A stretch of 64,000 nucleotides of DNA from Propionimicrobium sp. PCR01-08-3 (GTDB taxonomy: Bacteria > Actinomycetota > Actinomycetes > Propionibacteriales > Propionibacteriaceae): positions 3,117,482-3,181,481 of the forward strand of contig NZ_CP127390.1 in the NCBI RefSeq assembly GCF_030286045.1, in the 5' to 3' direction. A program made the translations under genes and the position numbers. The notes under the pieces are model-generated. The model had not been told where the DNA came from, did no database searches, and saw only the letters and a list, made by a program, of their open reading frames with translations. The stretch's first letter is position 1; every line of letters begins with the position of its first letter. This document shows, one piece after another, positions 7,761 through 16,399 of this stretch.

Positions 7761-8764
7761 GCACTACCCAAGCAGAGCAGACCGAGCTCACCAAGACGAT
7801 GACGCTGGCCAAGGCGCTGAACGCCGGGCTACGCGCCGCGCTCGCCTCCGACGACAAAGTCCTGCTCTACGGCGAGGACATCGGGTCGCTCGGCGGGGTC
7901 TTTCGGGTCACCGAGCGTCTGCAAGCCGAGTTCGGTGATGATCGCGTGCTCGACTCGCCGCTCGCCGAATCCGGCCTGATCGGCACCGCTATTGGGATGG
8001 CCGAGCGGGGTTATCGTCCGGTCGTCGAATTGCAGTTCGACGGCTTCGTCTTTCCGGGCTTCGATCAGATCACCCAACAGCTCGCCAAGCTGCGTTTCCG
8101 CTCACAGGGACGCGTGGAGCTGCCGGTGGTCGTCCGGTTCCCCTACGGCGGCGGCATCGGCAGCATCGAGAACCACTCTGAGTCGGTCGAGGCCTATTTC
8201 GCGCACACCCCCGGGCTCACCGTGGTCACGCCGTCGAACGCGAACGACGCCTACTGGATGATCCAGCAGGCCATCGCCTCGCCCGATCCGGTGATCTTCC
8301 TCGAACCGAAGCGCCGCTACCACGAGAAGGGCGTCGTGGCACTGGACGCCCCGGCATACGGGCTGCACGAGTCGGCGGTGGTGCGCGAGGGCACCGACCT
8401 CACGCTGATCTGCTGGGGTCCGATGGTGCGAACTTGTCTGGACGCCGCGGCAGCTGCCGAAAAAGAAGGACGCAGCATTGAGGTGGTTGACGTGCGCAGC
8501 CTGCAGCCGCTCGACTTCGAGACCATCGCCCGCAGCGTCGAGCACACCTCGCGGGCGGTTGTCGTCCATGAGGCGCAACGCAATTACGGGCCGGGTGCCG
8601 AGTTGGTGGCCCGGCTGCAAGAAGAACTTTTCTACGTCATGGAGTCTCCCGTGCTGCGCGTGACCGGCTACGACACGCCGTATCCGCCCAGCAAGCTGGA
8701 GTCGGATTGGCTGCCGAATCTCGATCGCGTGCTGGCCGCCGTCGATCAATCAATGGCTTACTGA
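7757..8764 (+). CDS. 2-oxoacid dehydrogenase E1 component, beta subunit
   Basis: 335 residues from the GTG at 7757; the frame is open upstream but homology starts with the MTLAKALNAGLRAAL segment. Typical E1 beta features are LLYGEDIGSLGGVFRVTERLQAEFG, the FDGFVFPGFDQI stretch, the PYGGGIG(S)IENHSES loop and the C-terminal domain ending in GYDTPYPPSKLE. It completes the E1 heterotetramer with the alpha subunit and passes the acyl group to the E2 lipoyl domain. Its start overlaps the stop of the 36-codon mini-ORF. Twelve bases separate it from E2. Confidence 0.94.
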   Translation: MSTTQAEQTELTKTMTLAKALNAGLRAALASDDKVLLYGEDIGSLGGVFRVTERLQAEFGDDRVLDSPLAESGLIGTAIGMAERGYRPVVELQFDGFVFPGFDQITQQLAKLRFRSQGRVELPVVVRFPYGGGIGSIENHSESVEAYFAHTPGLTVVTPSNANDAYWMIQQAIASPDPVIFLEPKRRYHEKGVVALDAPAYGLHESAVVREGTDLTLICWGPMVRTCLDAAAAAEKEGRSIEVVDVRSLQPLDFETIARSVEHTSRAVVVHEAQRNYGPGAELVARLQEELFYVMESPVLRVTGYDTPYPPSKLESDWLPNLDRVLAAVDQSMAY

Positions 8765-8776
8765 CAAGGACGATAG

Positions 8777-10504
8777 ATGTTTGCGTTCAAGCTTCCTGAC
8801 CCCGGCGAAGGCCTGACCGAGGCCGAGATCACCCAGTGGTTGGTCTCGGTCGGCGACGAGGTGCGGGTCAACGACATCCTCGTCGAGATCGAAACCGCCA
8901 AGTCACTCGTCGAATTGCCGAGCCCGGTCTCCGGCACGGTGCGGCGGCTGCTCGCCGAGGTCGGCCAGACCGTCGAGGTCGGCACCCCGATCATCGAGAT
9001 CGACGACGGGTCGGCCGATGAGCCCGACTCCGGTCTGGAAGCAGAACCGAGCAGCGCGCCTCAGCACTCACCAGTTCCCGGTTCCAAGCCGGGGACGGGA
9101 GTCGTTGGAGGGCAGAACACCGAGTCTTTGGCATCAACCCGTGGTGACGCCGATGAGGCTGCAGATGCCACGACGACTGGTTCCGCAGGTGGGCAATCCG
9201 CGGCACAGCGTTCGGTCGACGAGAACACGGACGAAGCCGAGGGGCAACCGAAGTCGCTGGTGGGTTCGGGGCCATTGCCCGAACCGAAGAGCCGCCGTCG
9301 TCCGCACTTGGGATCAGCGTTGCGCAAGCCGGGTGGGGCAGCGAACGGAGTTGTGTCGCGCGGGGTTGACGTCGCTGGCGTGAGATCTGTTGCCCATGGT
9401 GATGGCGGGAGTGCCGAGACCGCCAATCCGGATCGGACCGGAGCGGCCGGATCTTCGGCGTCCTCCGGAGACGCGGTTCACGCACCGGGGCGCGCGGGTA
9501 GTGGGTTTGCCGGTGGTGCCGGCCCAGGTACTACGGCCCATAGGGCCGCGGTCGCCGAGCCAGCCGGGAGCCGACAGGCGCAAACACCGTCTGAGCCGGG
9601 GCCCATCACCACTGCGGTCGGCAAGGTGCTGGCCAAACCGCTGGTACGCAGACTCGCCCGTGATCTCGGGGTGAAGCTCGCCAGCATTCGTCCCACCGGG
9701 CCGGGCGGCACGGTGAGCAGGGAAGACGTCGAGGCGGCTGCCGGTATCGGTGGACACACCCCGGCCGAGAGTGCGGGCGGACCGGGATCGGCGCTGGTCG
9801 ACCATATTGCGCCGATCAAGGGCGTCCGCAAGGCGACTGCGCAGAATGTGGCTGAATCGATCGCCAAGCATGTGCACGTCACCGAGTTCAATACGATCGA
9901 CATCAGCGCCACCAAGACCCTGGTCGAGCAGCTGAAGAAGCGCCGTGAGTTCCGCGATCTGCACGTATCCCCGCTGCTGTTGCATGCCAAGGCTGTTTGC
10001 TTGGCGCTGGCCAGGCATCCCGAGCTGAACGCCACCTGGGACGGCGAAGCCGGCGAGATCATCTACCACGACGAGGTCAACCTCGGTATCGCCGCAGCGA
10101 CCCCGCGCGGGCTGCTCGTCCCGGTGATCAGGCGCGCCGACAAGATGAACCTGGTCGAGCTGTGCCGGGCCATCAACGAGTTGGTGGTGACCGCCCGCGA
10201 CGGCAAGTTGCAGCCCGCCGACTACTCGGGCGGCACCTTCTCGATTACCAATGTCGGGGTTTTCGGTATCGACACCGGTACCCCGATCATCAACGGGGAC
10301 GAGTCCGGCATTCTCGCGATGGGCGCGATCAAGCGTCGTCCGTGGGTCGTCGGCTCCGGCGAGGACGAACAGATCGTGCCGCGCTGGGTCACGACGCTGG
10401 CCGTCAGCTTCGACCACCAGCTGATCGACGGCGAACAGGGATCGCAGTTCCTGGGCGATATCTCGACCGTGCTGGAATCTCCCGAGCTGTCGCTCCTATT
10501 CTGA
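8777..10504 (+). CDS. 2-oxoacid dehydrogenase E2 (dihydrolipoamide acyltransferase)
   Basis: 575 residues. There is one lipoyl domain at residues 1-77 with the lipoylated lysine K42 in EIETAKSLVE, then a very long linker (about 80-275), the peripheral subunit-binding domain (about 276-320: KPLVRRLARDLGVKLASIRPTGPGG) and the catalytic domain with H547 and D551 in SFDHQLIDGEQGS. A basic SLVGSGP...SRRRPH segment in the linker is common in actinobacterial E2s. The linker of nearly 200 residues is longer than usual for a single-lipoyl E2. No E3 gene follows, so lipoamide dehydrogenase must come from elsewhere in the genome. Confidence 0.93.
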   Translation: MFAFKLPDPGEGLTEAEITQWLVSVGDEVRVNDILVEIETAKSLVELPSPVSGTVRRLLAEVGQTVEVGTPIIEIDDGSADEPDSGLEAEPSSAPQHSPVPGSKPGTGVVGGQNTESLASTRGDADEAADATTTGSAGGQSAAQRSVDENTDEAEGQPKSLVGSGPLPEPKSRRRPHLGSALRKPGGAANGVVSRGVDVAGVRSVAHGDGGSAETANPDRTGAAGSSASSGDAVHAPGRAGSGFAGGAGPGTTAHRAAVAEPAGSRQAQTPSEPGPITTAVGKVLAKPLVRRLARDLGVKLASIRPTGPGGTVSREDVEAAAGIGGHTPAESAGGPGSALVDHIAPIKGVRKATAQNVAESIAKHVHVTEFNTIDISATKTLVEQLKKRREFRDLHVSPLLLHAKAVCLALARHPELNATWDGEAGEIIYHDEVNLGIAAATPRGLLVPVIRRADKMNLVELCRAINELVVTARDGKLQPADYSGGTFSITNVGVFGIDTGTPIINGDESGILAMGAIKRRPWVVGSGEDEQIVPRWVTTLAVSFDHQLIDGEQGSQFLGDISTVLESPELSLLF

Positions 10505-10880
10505 CGGCTGCGGATGGTCATCGGCCCGATCCGCTGGGTGCGCGCTGTTCCATCAGAAGTGGCGGCCGGCTGGATAGGCGATTTTTGTGAGTTATCGGCG
10601 TCCGGGGTCGCACTGGTGCTGAATCAGGTTGGTTCACGCGGCTCACGTGTGCAAAACCTTCCACGATCGCGGGGCTGACCTGCCTAAATGGGCTATCGGA
10701 TCAGGATCTCTCGTCAATCACGGAAGGATTCGCACGCTCGTCCGGTGCGAGCAGCTGCGATCACGGGAGAATCCGCGAATTTCATCCGGTGCAAACTCAG
10801 ATTTCGTGGATTCTTCGGACTCGCATCGGGCAGAACAGGCACGGCGGGCGGACCGGTGGCGGCGGGTCTAGCATGCTTAT
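10505..10880. other. intergenic region before alr
   Basis: No gene is seen. An imperfect inverted repeat (GAATCC-x-CGAA at 10770-10780 against TTCG-x-GGATTC at 10803-10813) may form a hairpin that ends the dehydrogenase operon or precedes alr. GTCCGGTGCGAG and ATCCGGTGCAAA are also loosely repeated nearby. Confidence 0.4.
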
Positions 10881-12035
10881 GTGCTGTACGTCACACATGC
10901 CGAGGTCGATCTTTCCGCGATAGCCCGCAACGTCGAGCAGGCCCGCAAGCTGGCACCGCACGCCAAGACTCTGGTGGCGGTGAAGGCGGACGCCTACGGC
11001 CACGGTGCCGTGCCGGTCGCCCGGCATCTTGCCAAACTGGGACTCGCCGATTGGTTCGGGGTGGCGACCACGCCCGAGGGCATCGAACTGCGCGATGCGG
11101 GCATCACCCAACCGATTCTGAAGCTCTCGCCGTGTCTGAGTGATGACGAATTGGACGCCGCCATTGCCGCCGACATCACCCCTACCGTGATCGACGAGGC
11201 AACCATAGCTGCCGCGTCGGCCGCGGCCGCCCGAGCCGGACGCACCGGCTATCCGGTGCATCTGGCGATCGACACGGGCATGCGCCGAATCGGTTCCAGT
11301 CCGGTGAACGCGCCAGCGCTTGCCCAAGCCATCGGCGCCGACCCGGCATTGAAGCTGGAAGGCCTGTTCACTCATTTCCCGATCAGCGATCAGCCGGTCG
11401 GCAATGAGTTCACCGCAGGCCAGATGACGAGCCTGCTCAATGTCGCCGACCAGATCCGAGCCGACCGCGACCGGGCCGGTCTCGCCCCGCTTGAACTGGT
11501 GCATGCGTCCAATTCGGGGGCCGTGCTCGGGCACCCCACCCAAGGCTTCGACATGGTGCGGCCGGGCATCATGGCCTACGGCTACTATCCGGACGCCGAG
11601 ACTCCTCGTCCGGTCGAGTTGAGGCCCGCGCTCAGCTGGAAATCTCAGCTCAGCTACGTGAAACAGGTCGCCGCCGGCGACACGGTCAGCTACGGACGCA
11701 CCTGGACAGCGCCCGTCGACTCGTGGATCGCGACCGTGCCCGTCGGTTACGGAGATGGCTACTCCCGGCTGAACTCCAATCGCGGACGCATGCTGGTCGG
11801 TGGGGTCTCGTATCCGATCGTGGGCCGGGTCTGCATGGATCAGACGATGCTGAACCTGGGCCCGGTGATCGATGGCGAACCAGCCCCGGCGAAGGCAGGA
11901 GACGAGGTCGTCATGCTCGGCAGGCAAGGCACGGAATCGATCGATGCGGACGAGCTGGCCGAGCTTATGGGGACGATCAGCTACGAGGTCACCTGCCTCA
12001 TCAACAAGCGGGTCGAACGGACCTATCCTGCCTGA
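10881..12035 (+). CDS. alr: alanine racemase
   Basis: 384 residues from a GTG. The PLP lysine is K35 in LVAVKADAYGHG and the second catalytic base is Y271 in VSYGRTW; the C-terminal beta domain ends in EVTCLINKRVERTYP. It interconverts L- and D-alanine. The normal role is to supply D-alanine for peptidoglycan, but its place immediately before the ornithine-fermentation island, whose thiolase releases D-alanine, suggests it also feeds alanine dehydrogenase with the L form (inference). It converges on the Lrp-type regulator gene with 44 bases between the two ends. Confidence 0.95.
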   Translation: MLYVTHAEVDLSAIARNVEQARKLAPHAKTLVAVKADAYGHGAVPVARHLAKLGLADWFGVATTPEGIELRDAGITQPILKLSPCLSDDELDAAIAADITPTVIDEATIAAASAAAARAGRTGYPVHLAIDTGMRRIGSSPVNAPALAQAIGADPALKLEGLFTHFPISDQPVGNEFTAGQMTSLLNVADQIRADRDRAGLAPLELVHASNSGAVLGHPTQGFDMVRPGIMAYGYYPDAETPRPVELRPALSWKSQLSYVKQVAAGDTVSYGRTWTAPVDSWIATVPVGYGDGYSRLNSNRGRMLVGGVSYPIVGRVCMDQTMLNLGPVIDGEPAPAKAGDEVVMLGRQGTESIDADELAELMGTISYEVTCLINKRVERTYPA

Positions 12036-12079
12036 TACTGAAGCGGGTTGAACTCGTCCAATCTGTTGAGATTTCCGGT

Positions 12080-13078
12080 TCAGCTGGGCTCTTTGGTGCT
12101 GAAGACCGGTGTCACCAGTTCACCTGTGCAGCGGCCTCTGTTCGCGAGCAGCCAGCCCATGGATTTGTGATTGCGCATGTGAATGATGGTTTCCGCAGGT
12201 GCCAGCCCGGGTAGGGAGCTGGCGATCGCTGACTCAAAACCACCAAGCCCACCCAGATGATTGGCCCGGAAGTTCACCCTGAGATTGTTCGCGCCCGTCG
12301 TCCAGATGCACGAGCGCAGTGACGGCTGACCGCGCAGCAATTCGATCACTCGCTGTTTATGACTGAACGCCACCGTGGTCAGCCAAGTGTATTCGAGCAG
12401 CCAGCCGGCCAGTTCGGGCGCGAGGTCGCAACGCATGATGATCTGGCGATTGCCGCGCAGCTTCTGTAGGCGCCGGTGTACGGTGCTGGGCGGCTCGTCG
12501 AGCAATTGAGCCAGCGATGCCACGCTGGCCCGACCGTCCCGCGCCAGCGCTTCCGACAGCGACACGTCGAGGCTGTTGTGGGTGATCGCTCGATCGGGCG
12601 TCAGCTGTAGCGTGGCTTTGCGGACCTGTTCCCGGTTGAGCGCGTTAACGCGCCACGATTCGCCACTGGCAATGACCTCGGTGACCAGCGAACTCCGCGT
12701 GCCGTAAACCCCGTTCAGGCCGCCTATCCAGTCGATGATCAGTCTGGTGAGAGTGTCCATGTCGGGCGCGATGACCATCAGCAGTAGATCGCGCGTCCCG
12801 GTGGTCTCGTCCACGTTGACGATCAGCGGGTTCTCACACAACGCCTTGATCGCAGACGGTAAGAATTCGGTGCGGCAGTCCACCTCGACGGTGGCAGTGA
12901 ATTGGCAGGTCAGATTGGGATAAGTGCTGATCCACGCCAGCCCGGCCTCGTTCAGACGGCGCCATCTATTGGCCGCGGTCGTCGCCGAGATCCCGAGGAT
13001 CTCACCGGCCCGTGCCCACGGGATGCGTGGATCGATCTGAAGGATGTTCACCAGCCGCAGGTCGACTTCGTCGTGCAT
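12080..13078 (-). CDS. tandem Lrp/AsnC-family transcriptional regulator
   Basis: About 332 residues from the ATG at 13078, which has GGAAGG and a GGGG stretch just upstream; ATGs at 13102 and 13162 are alternatives. The protein holds two Lrp-like units: a first winged helix (DLRLVNILQIDPRIPWARAGEILGISATTAANRWRRL) with a ligand/dimer domain, and a second one (LDVSLSEALARDGRASVASLAQLLDEPPSTVHRRLQKL) with another sensor domain. Lrp/AsnC proteins respond to amino acids. Its divergent position before ord makes it the natural regulator of the ornithine island, perhaps sensing ornithine or alanine (inference). Duplicated Lrp architectures are known but less common than the single form. Confidence 0.85.
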   Translation of the reverse strand: MHDEVDLRLVNILQIDPRIPWARAGEILGISATTAANRWRRLNEAGLAWISTYPNLTCQFTATVEVDCRTEFLPSAIKALCENPLIVNVDETTGTRDLLLMVIAPDMDTLTRLIIDWIGGLNGVYGTRSSLVTEVIASGESWRVNALNREQVRKATLQLTPDRAITHNSLDVSLSEALARDGRASVASLAQLLDEPPSTVHRRLQKLRGNRQIIMRCDLAPELAGWLLEYTWLTTVAFSHKQRVIELLRGQPSLRSCIWTTGANNLRVNFRANHLGGLGGFESAIASSLPGLAPAETIIHMRNHKSMGWLLANRGRCTGELVTPVFSTKEPS

Positions 13079-13324
13079 GTCCGCCCCTTCCGTCATCTTC
13101 ATACGGGAACCTTCACAGCTTGTGCACACCGCCATGAGTGATTCACCAACCCATCGCCCCAAGGGTGACCGATTCGAGCGATGTGCTGCTAGCTGTGGGC
13201 TCGTCGTGCGAAAGTTTTAACGGAGGAAGTCATCGGTGACTTCATCGAGACAGTTGGTGCGTTGAGCATGCAGTCGTGGAGTTTGGATGTTCAACGAAAC
13301 TTCGGGAGCACATTATGGCATTGA

Positions 13325-13470
13325 ATAGCACTGCCGCAAGAGGCCGCGGTCAGCCACTGCGCGGCGAGGGGCAACGAGCGAACGATCTCATCTCGCCCCG
13401 GACCAATTGAGCCGGTAAGCCGGGCATCAGTCGAGCCGCCCGCTCTTATTAGGCGGCGATTTTGTTATCT
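13325..13470 (+). ncRNA. candidate cobalamin-type riboswitch leader with attenuator
   Basis: In order there are a short hairpin TGCC-gcaaga-GGC near 13333, then GCGGTCAGCCACTGCG (GCCACTG at 13353), a long GGCGAGGGGC...TCTCGCCCCG pairing, and AGCCGGTAAGCCGGGC at 13410-13425. The last resembles the B12 box (about 11 of 16 positions of AGYCMGGARACCKGCC) and GCCACTG resembles the conserved core. A terminator-like hairpin follows. CGGGC at the end of the box-like element can pair with GCCCG inside the terminator arm, giving mutually exclusive folds. The operon codes for an adenosylcobalamin enzyme, which supports the idea. The canonical GGTGxxAxTCC element is not clear, so the class is uncertain. 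Confidence 0.4.
13435..13468 (+). terminator. attenuator-like terminator before ord
   Basis: The arms GCCGCC (13435-13440) and GGCGGC (13452-13457) are followed by GATTTTGTTAT. It lies about 100 bases before the ord start inside the leader, so it would stop transcription before the operon. Confidence 0.55.
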
Positions 13471-13565
13471 CGAACGGACAGGACGCGTTTTCCGCGTGCC
13501 CAACCTTACCCGACGCTACCCAAAATCAGATCTCCGCACGATCAGCAAACCCACAAAGGAGCGAA

Positions 13566-14612
13566 GTGAACGACAATCAGCGACGAATCCGCGTTGTGCA
13601 ATGGGGCCTGGGTGCCATGGGTCAAGGGGTCGCCAAACTGATCCTGGCCAAGGAAGGCCTGGAGTTGGTCGGCGCGATCGACATCAATCCCGAACTCAAT
13701 GGCAGCGACCTGGGCACTCTGCTCGGCACCGAGCCGAGCGGAGTCCGGATCAGCACCGATCCGGCGAGTATTCTCGACCCAGAGAAGGTTGACGTGGTCA
13801 CCATCTGCACCACCTCGTGGGTGGCCAAGCAGCTGCTGGACCTGAAGACCATCTTGTCGGCGGGCGTCAACGTCGTCAGCATCGCCGAGGAGATGGCGGC
13901 GCCCGAGGCCCAGAACCCCGAGCTCGCAGCCGAACTCAACCAACTCGCCACGGCGAACGACGTGTCGATCGTAGGCGTCGGCGTCAACCCGGGTTTCGTG
14001 CTCGACCATCTCGTTGTTGTGCTCACCGCGGGAAGCCAGACGGTCACCAAGATAGAGGCCAGTCGCGTCAACGATCTCAGCCCATACGGCGTGACCGTGC
14101 TGCAGACCCAGGGCGTGGGCACCACTCCCGAGGAGTTCGCAGCGGGAGTCGCTGACGGGTCGATCGTCGGACACGTCGGCTTCCCCGAATCGGTGCGACT
14201 GATCAGCGACGCGCTTGGCTTGGGCGTCGACCGGGTCGAGCAGACCATCGAGCCGATCGTTTCATCGGTACGCAGGCAGGCTCGTGACCGGGTGATTGAA
14301 CCTGGTCAAGTTGCCGGCTGCAAGCATTCGGCGCTCGGCTACCGCGGCGACGAGGTGGTCATTGAACTGATCCATCCGCAGCAGGTCTCCCCCGAGGCGG
14401 AAGGCCAATCCACCGGCGACTACGTCACTATCCACGGCGTGCCCGAAATCACCATGTCTACCGGTCCGGAGATCGCCGGCGGTATTGCCACTCAGGGCAT
14501 CGCAGTGAACACCATTCCGCGCATCTTTGCCGCCACTCCAGGCCTCAAACGGATTATCGATTTGCCGTCGCCGAGCGCCTTGATGGGCCCGTCCGCCTAC
14601 GTGCGTCGCTGA
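13566..14612 (+). CDS. ord: 2,4-diaminopentanoate dehydrogenase
   Basis: 348 residues from a GTG with GGAG nearby. An N-terminal Rossmann fold (IRVVQWGLGAMGQGVAKLI, glycines at about 14-19) is followed by a dihydrodipicolinate-reductase-like fold, as in clostridial Ord. It oxidatively deaminates (2R,4S)-2,4-diaminopentanoate at C4, giving 2-amino-4-ketopentanoate, ammonia and NAD(P)H. Identification rests on fold, length and above all its place as first gene of ord-ortA-ortB-oraS-oraE. DAPDH and similar amino-acid dehydrogenases are easily confused by sequence alone. Confidence 0.88.
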   Translation: MNDNQRRIRVVQWGLGAMGQGVAKLILAKEGLELVGAIDINPELNGSDLGTLLGTEPSGVRISTDPASILDPEKVDVVTICTTSWVAKQLLDLKTILSAGVNVVSIAEEMAAPEAQNPELAAELNQLATANDVSIVGVGVNPGFVLDHLVVVLTAGSQTVTKIEASRVNDLSPYGVTVLQTQGVGTTPEEFAAGVADGSIVGHVGFPESVRLISDALGLGVDRVEQTIEPIVSSVRRQARDRVIEPGQVAGCKHSALGYRGDEVVIELIHPQQVSPEAEGQSTGDYVTIHGVPEITMSTGPEIAGGIATQGIAVNTIPRIFAATPGLKRIIDLPSPSALMGPSAYVRR

Positions 14613-14648
14613 ACCTCGGCCGGTTTGACGAATAGGAGTTACAGGTAG

Positions 14649-14948
14649 ATGACTACGACAACCAACGACACAGCCTCGGCGGGGACCTGGGTCGAGATCC
14701 AGCGAACTATCCTCACGCCGCAGCAGCGGGCGGCTGGTTTGCCGGCCGATACCGCGGCCACCCCGCTCGTTCAGTGGGTCGACGGCTTCTTGGTCGCCGA
14801 CGCGCAGGTCGGCGATGAGGTCACCATCCGGTCGATCATCGGCCGCGCGCATACCGGAACTCTGAGTCGGATCAATCCGAGCTATTCGCACAGCTTCGGC
14901 ACCACGGTGCGCGAAATCCTGACGATTGGGACGGAGTACGAGTCATGA
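14649..14948 (+). CDS. ortA: 2-amino-4-ketopentanoate thiolase, alpha subunit
   Basis: A small protein of 99 residues (GTWVEIQRTILTPQQRAAGLPADTAATPL...VGDEVTIRSIIGRAHTGTL) that matches the OrtA family: short, mostly beta, with the conserved EI..T.L.P..RA.. start. It partners OrtB in the thiolysis of 2-amino-4-ketopentanoate by CoA to acetyl-CoA and D-alanine. Its stop overlaps the OrtB start (ATGA), which is expected for subunits made in equal amounts. GGAG lies about ten bases before the ATG. Confidence 0.9.
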   Translation: MTTTTNDTASAGTWVEIQRTILTPQQRAAGLPADTAATPLVQWVDGFLVADAQVGDEVTIRSIIGRAHTGTLSRINPSYSHSFGTTVREILTIGTEYES

Positions 14949-16354
14949 GCCGAGACAACTCCTACGCGGCTGTCATGGCCCGCAAGAACGACATCATGCG
15001 CCAGGCGCTGGGGCTCGACTACGACCAGTTCGTGCAGAGCCCGATCGCTTTCGACTACGAGGCCATGATGGCGTCCTCGGGCTACAGCTTGGACGATGTT
15101 GCGACCATCCAGCGAGATAGCAAGGTCGGCGATACGCCGCTTCACGAGTTGCACCGGTTGACAGAAGCCGTGCGCGAGATCTCCGAGCCGGGTAAGGGAG
15201 CCACCATCCTGTTGAAGGACGAGGCCGCCAATGCGTCCGGCAGCTTCAAGGCCCGCCGCGCGTCCATCAGTGCTTATGAGGCCCAGAAGAAGGGATATCA
15301 GGGCATGGTGACCGCGACCAGTGGCAATTATGGAGCCGCAGTCGCTTCGCAAGCAGCCCAGCGGGGCCTGAAGTGCATCGTGGTTCAGGAGATCTTCGAT
15401 TCACACAAGGTCGGACAGCCAGAGATCGTGGAGAAGGCCCGCGCATGCGAGGCCTATGGCGCCGAGGTGCTCAAGCTGACCGTAGGCCCGGAGCTCTTCT
15501 ACGTGCTATTGCGCACCTTGGAGGACACCGGATTCTTCAACGCCAGCTTGTACACTCCGTTCGGAATTCTCGGCATCGAAACCCTCGGCGCCGAGATCGG
15601 TGAGCAGGTCCGCACCCGTTACGGCAAGGAACCGGATGCGGTGGTGGTTACCAATGCCGGAGGCGGTAACCTGACCGGAACCGCCCGCGGGCTACGCCAG
15701 ACGGGCTGCGAGAAGACCGAGGTGATCGCGGTCTCGGTCGATCTGAGCGGGCTGCACATGGCCTCGGATACCGACTTCAACAATAAGTCGTTTACCACGG
15801 GTCACACCGGCTTTGGAGTGCCGTTCACCACTTGGCCGGATCGAGTGGACGTCCCCAAGAACGCTGCCCGCGCGCTGCGCTACATGGACGGCTACCAGCT
15901 GGTTACCCAAGGTGAGGTCTTCTATATCACCGAACTGCTGACCAAATTGGAGGGCCTGGAGCGGGGTCCTGCCGGCAATACCAGTCTCACGGCGGCTGTC
16001 GCGCTGGCCTGCACGATGGATCGCGATCAGATCGTCGTGGTGCAGGAGACCGAGTACACCGGAGCCGGTAAGCACCACAACAGCCAGCTGTCGTTCGCTC
16101 GCAGTCGCGGCATCGAGGTGCGCCGGGGCGACCCCGCGGACAATGTCCCGGGCAAGGCGATAGTGATTCCCGAACGGCTCAACCAGGTGGCTGGCAAGCC
16201 ACTCGATCTGGAGCGGCTACGCCGCAGCTACATCAAGCAGGCCGCCAAAGCCCATCCGGTAGGGGAGTGGACCCCGACAGATGTCGAGTTCCTGGCCGCC
16301 GATATCAACGCCTCGGTCGACAAAGTGCGCGAGTTCGCGGCCGAACTCGCCTGA
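14945..16354 (+). CDS. ortB: 2-amino-4-ketopentanoate thiolase, beta subunit (PLP-dependent)
   Basis: 469 residues of PLP fold type II (threonine synthase/cysteine synthase-like). The Schiff-base lysine is K102 in NASGSFKARRAS, followed by TATSGNYGAAVASQAAQ (phosphate and substrate loop) and the glycine-rich VVTNAGGGNLTG cofactor loop. With OrtA it cleaves the C-C bond of 2-amino-4-ketopentanoate using CoA, a rare PLP-dependent thiolase reaction established in Clostridium sticklandii. The start ATG overlaps the ortA stop. Confidence 0.93.
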   Translation: MSRDNSYAAVMARKNDIMRQALGLDYDQFVQSPIAFDYEAMMASSGYSLDDVATIQRDSKVGDTPLHELHRLTEAVREISEPGKGATILLKDEAANASGSFKARRASISAYEAQKKGYQGMVTATSGNYGAAVASQAAQRGLKCIVVQEIFDSHKVGQPEIVEKARACEAYGAEVLKLTVGPELFYVLLRTLEDTGFFNASLYTPFGILGIETLGAEIGEQVRTRYGKEPDAVVVTNAGGGNLTGTARGLRQTGCEKTEVIAVSVDLSGLHMASDTDFNNKSFTTGHTGFGVPFTTWPDRVDVPKNAARALRYMDGYQLVTQGEVFYITELLTKLEGLERGPAGNTSLTAAVALACTMDRDQIVVVQETEYTGAGKHHNSQLSFARSRGIEVRRGDPADNVPGKAIVIPERLNQVAGKPLDLERLRRSYIKQAAKAHPVGEWTPTDVEFLAADINASVDKVREFAAELA

Positions 16355-16399
16355 CCACGCCCTGCATCACGAATTTCAGTACAAGGGAGGACTGCAGAA

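Larger units (their letters stand above)
13079..13565. other. divergent promoter and structured leader of the ornithine operon
   Basis: The 487 bases between the Lrp-type gene and ord carry no convincing reading frame. The right half (13320-13470) is rich in complementary segments and holds the candidate cobalamin-type leader and attenuator listed separately. AAAGGAGCG at 13555-13563 is the ribosome site of ord. Confidence 0.6.
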
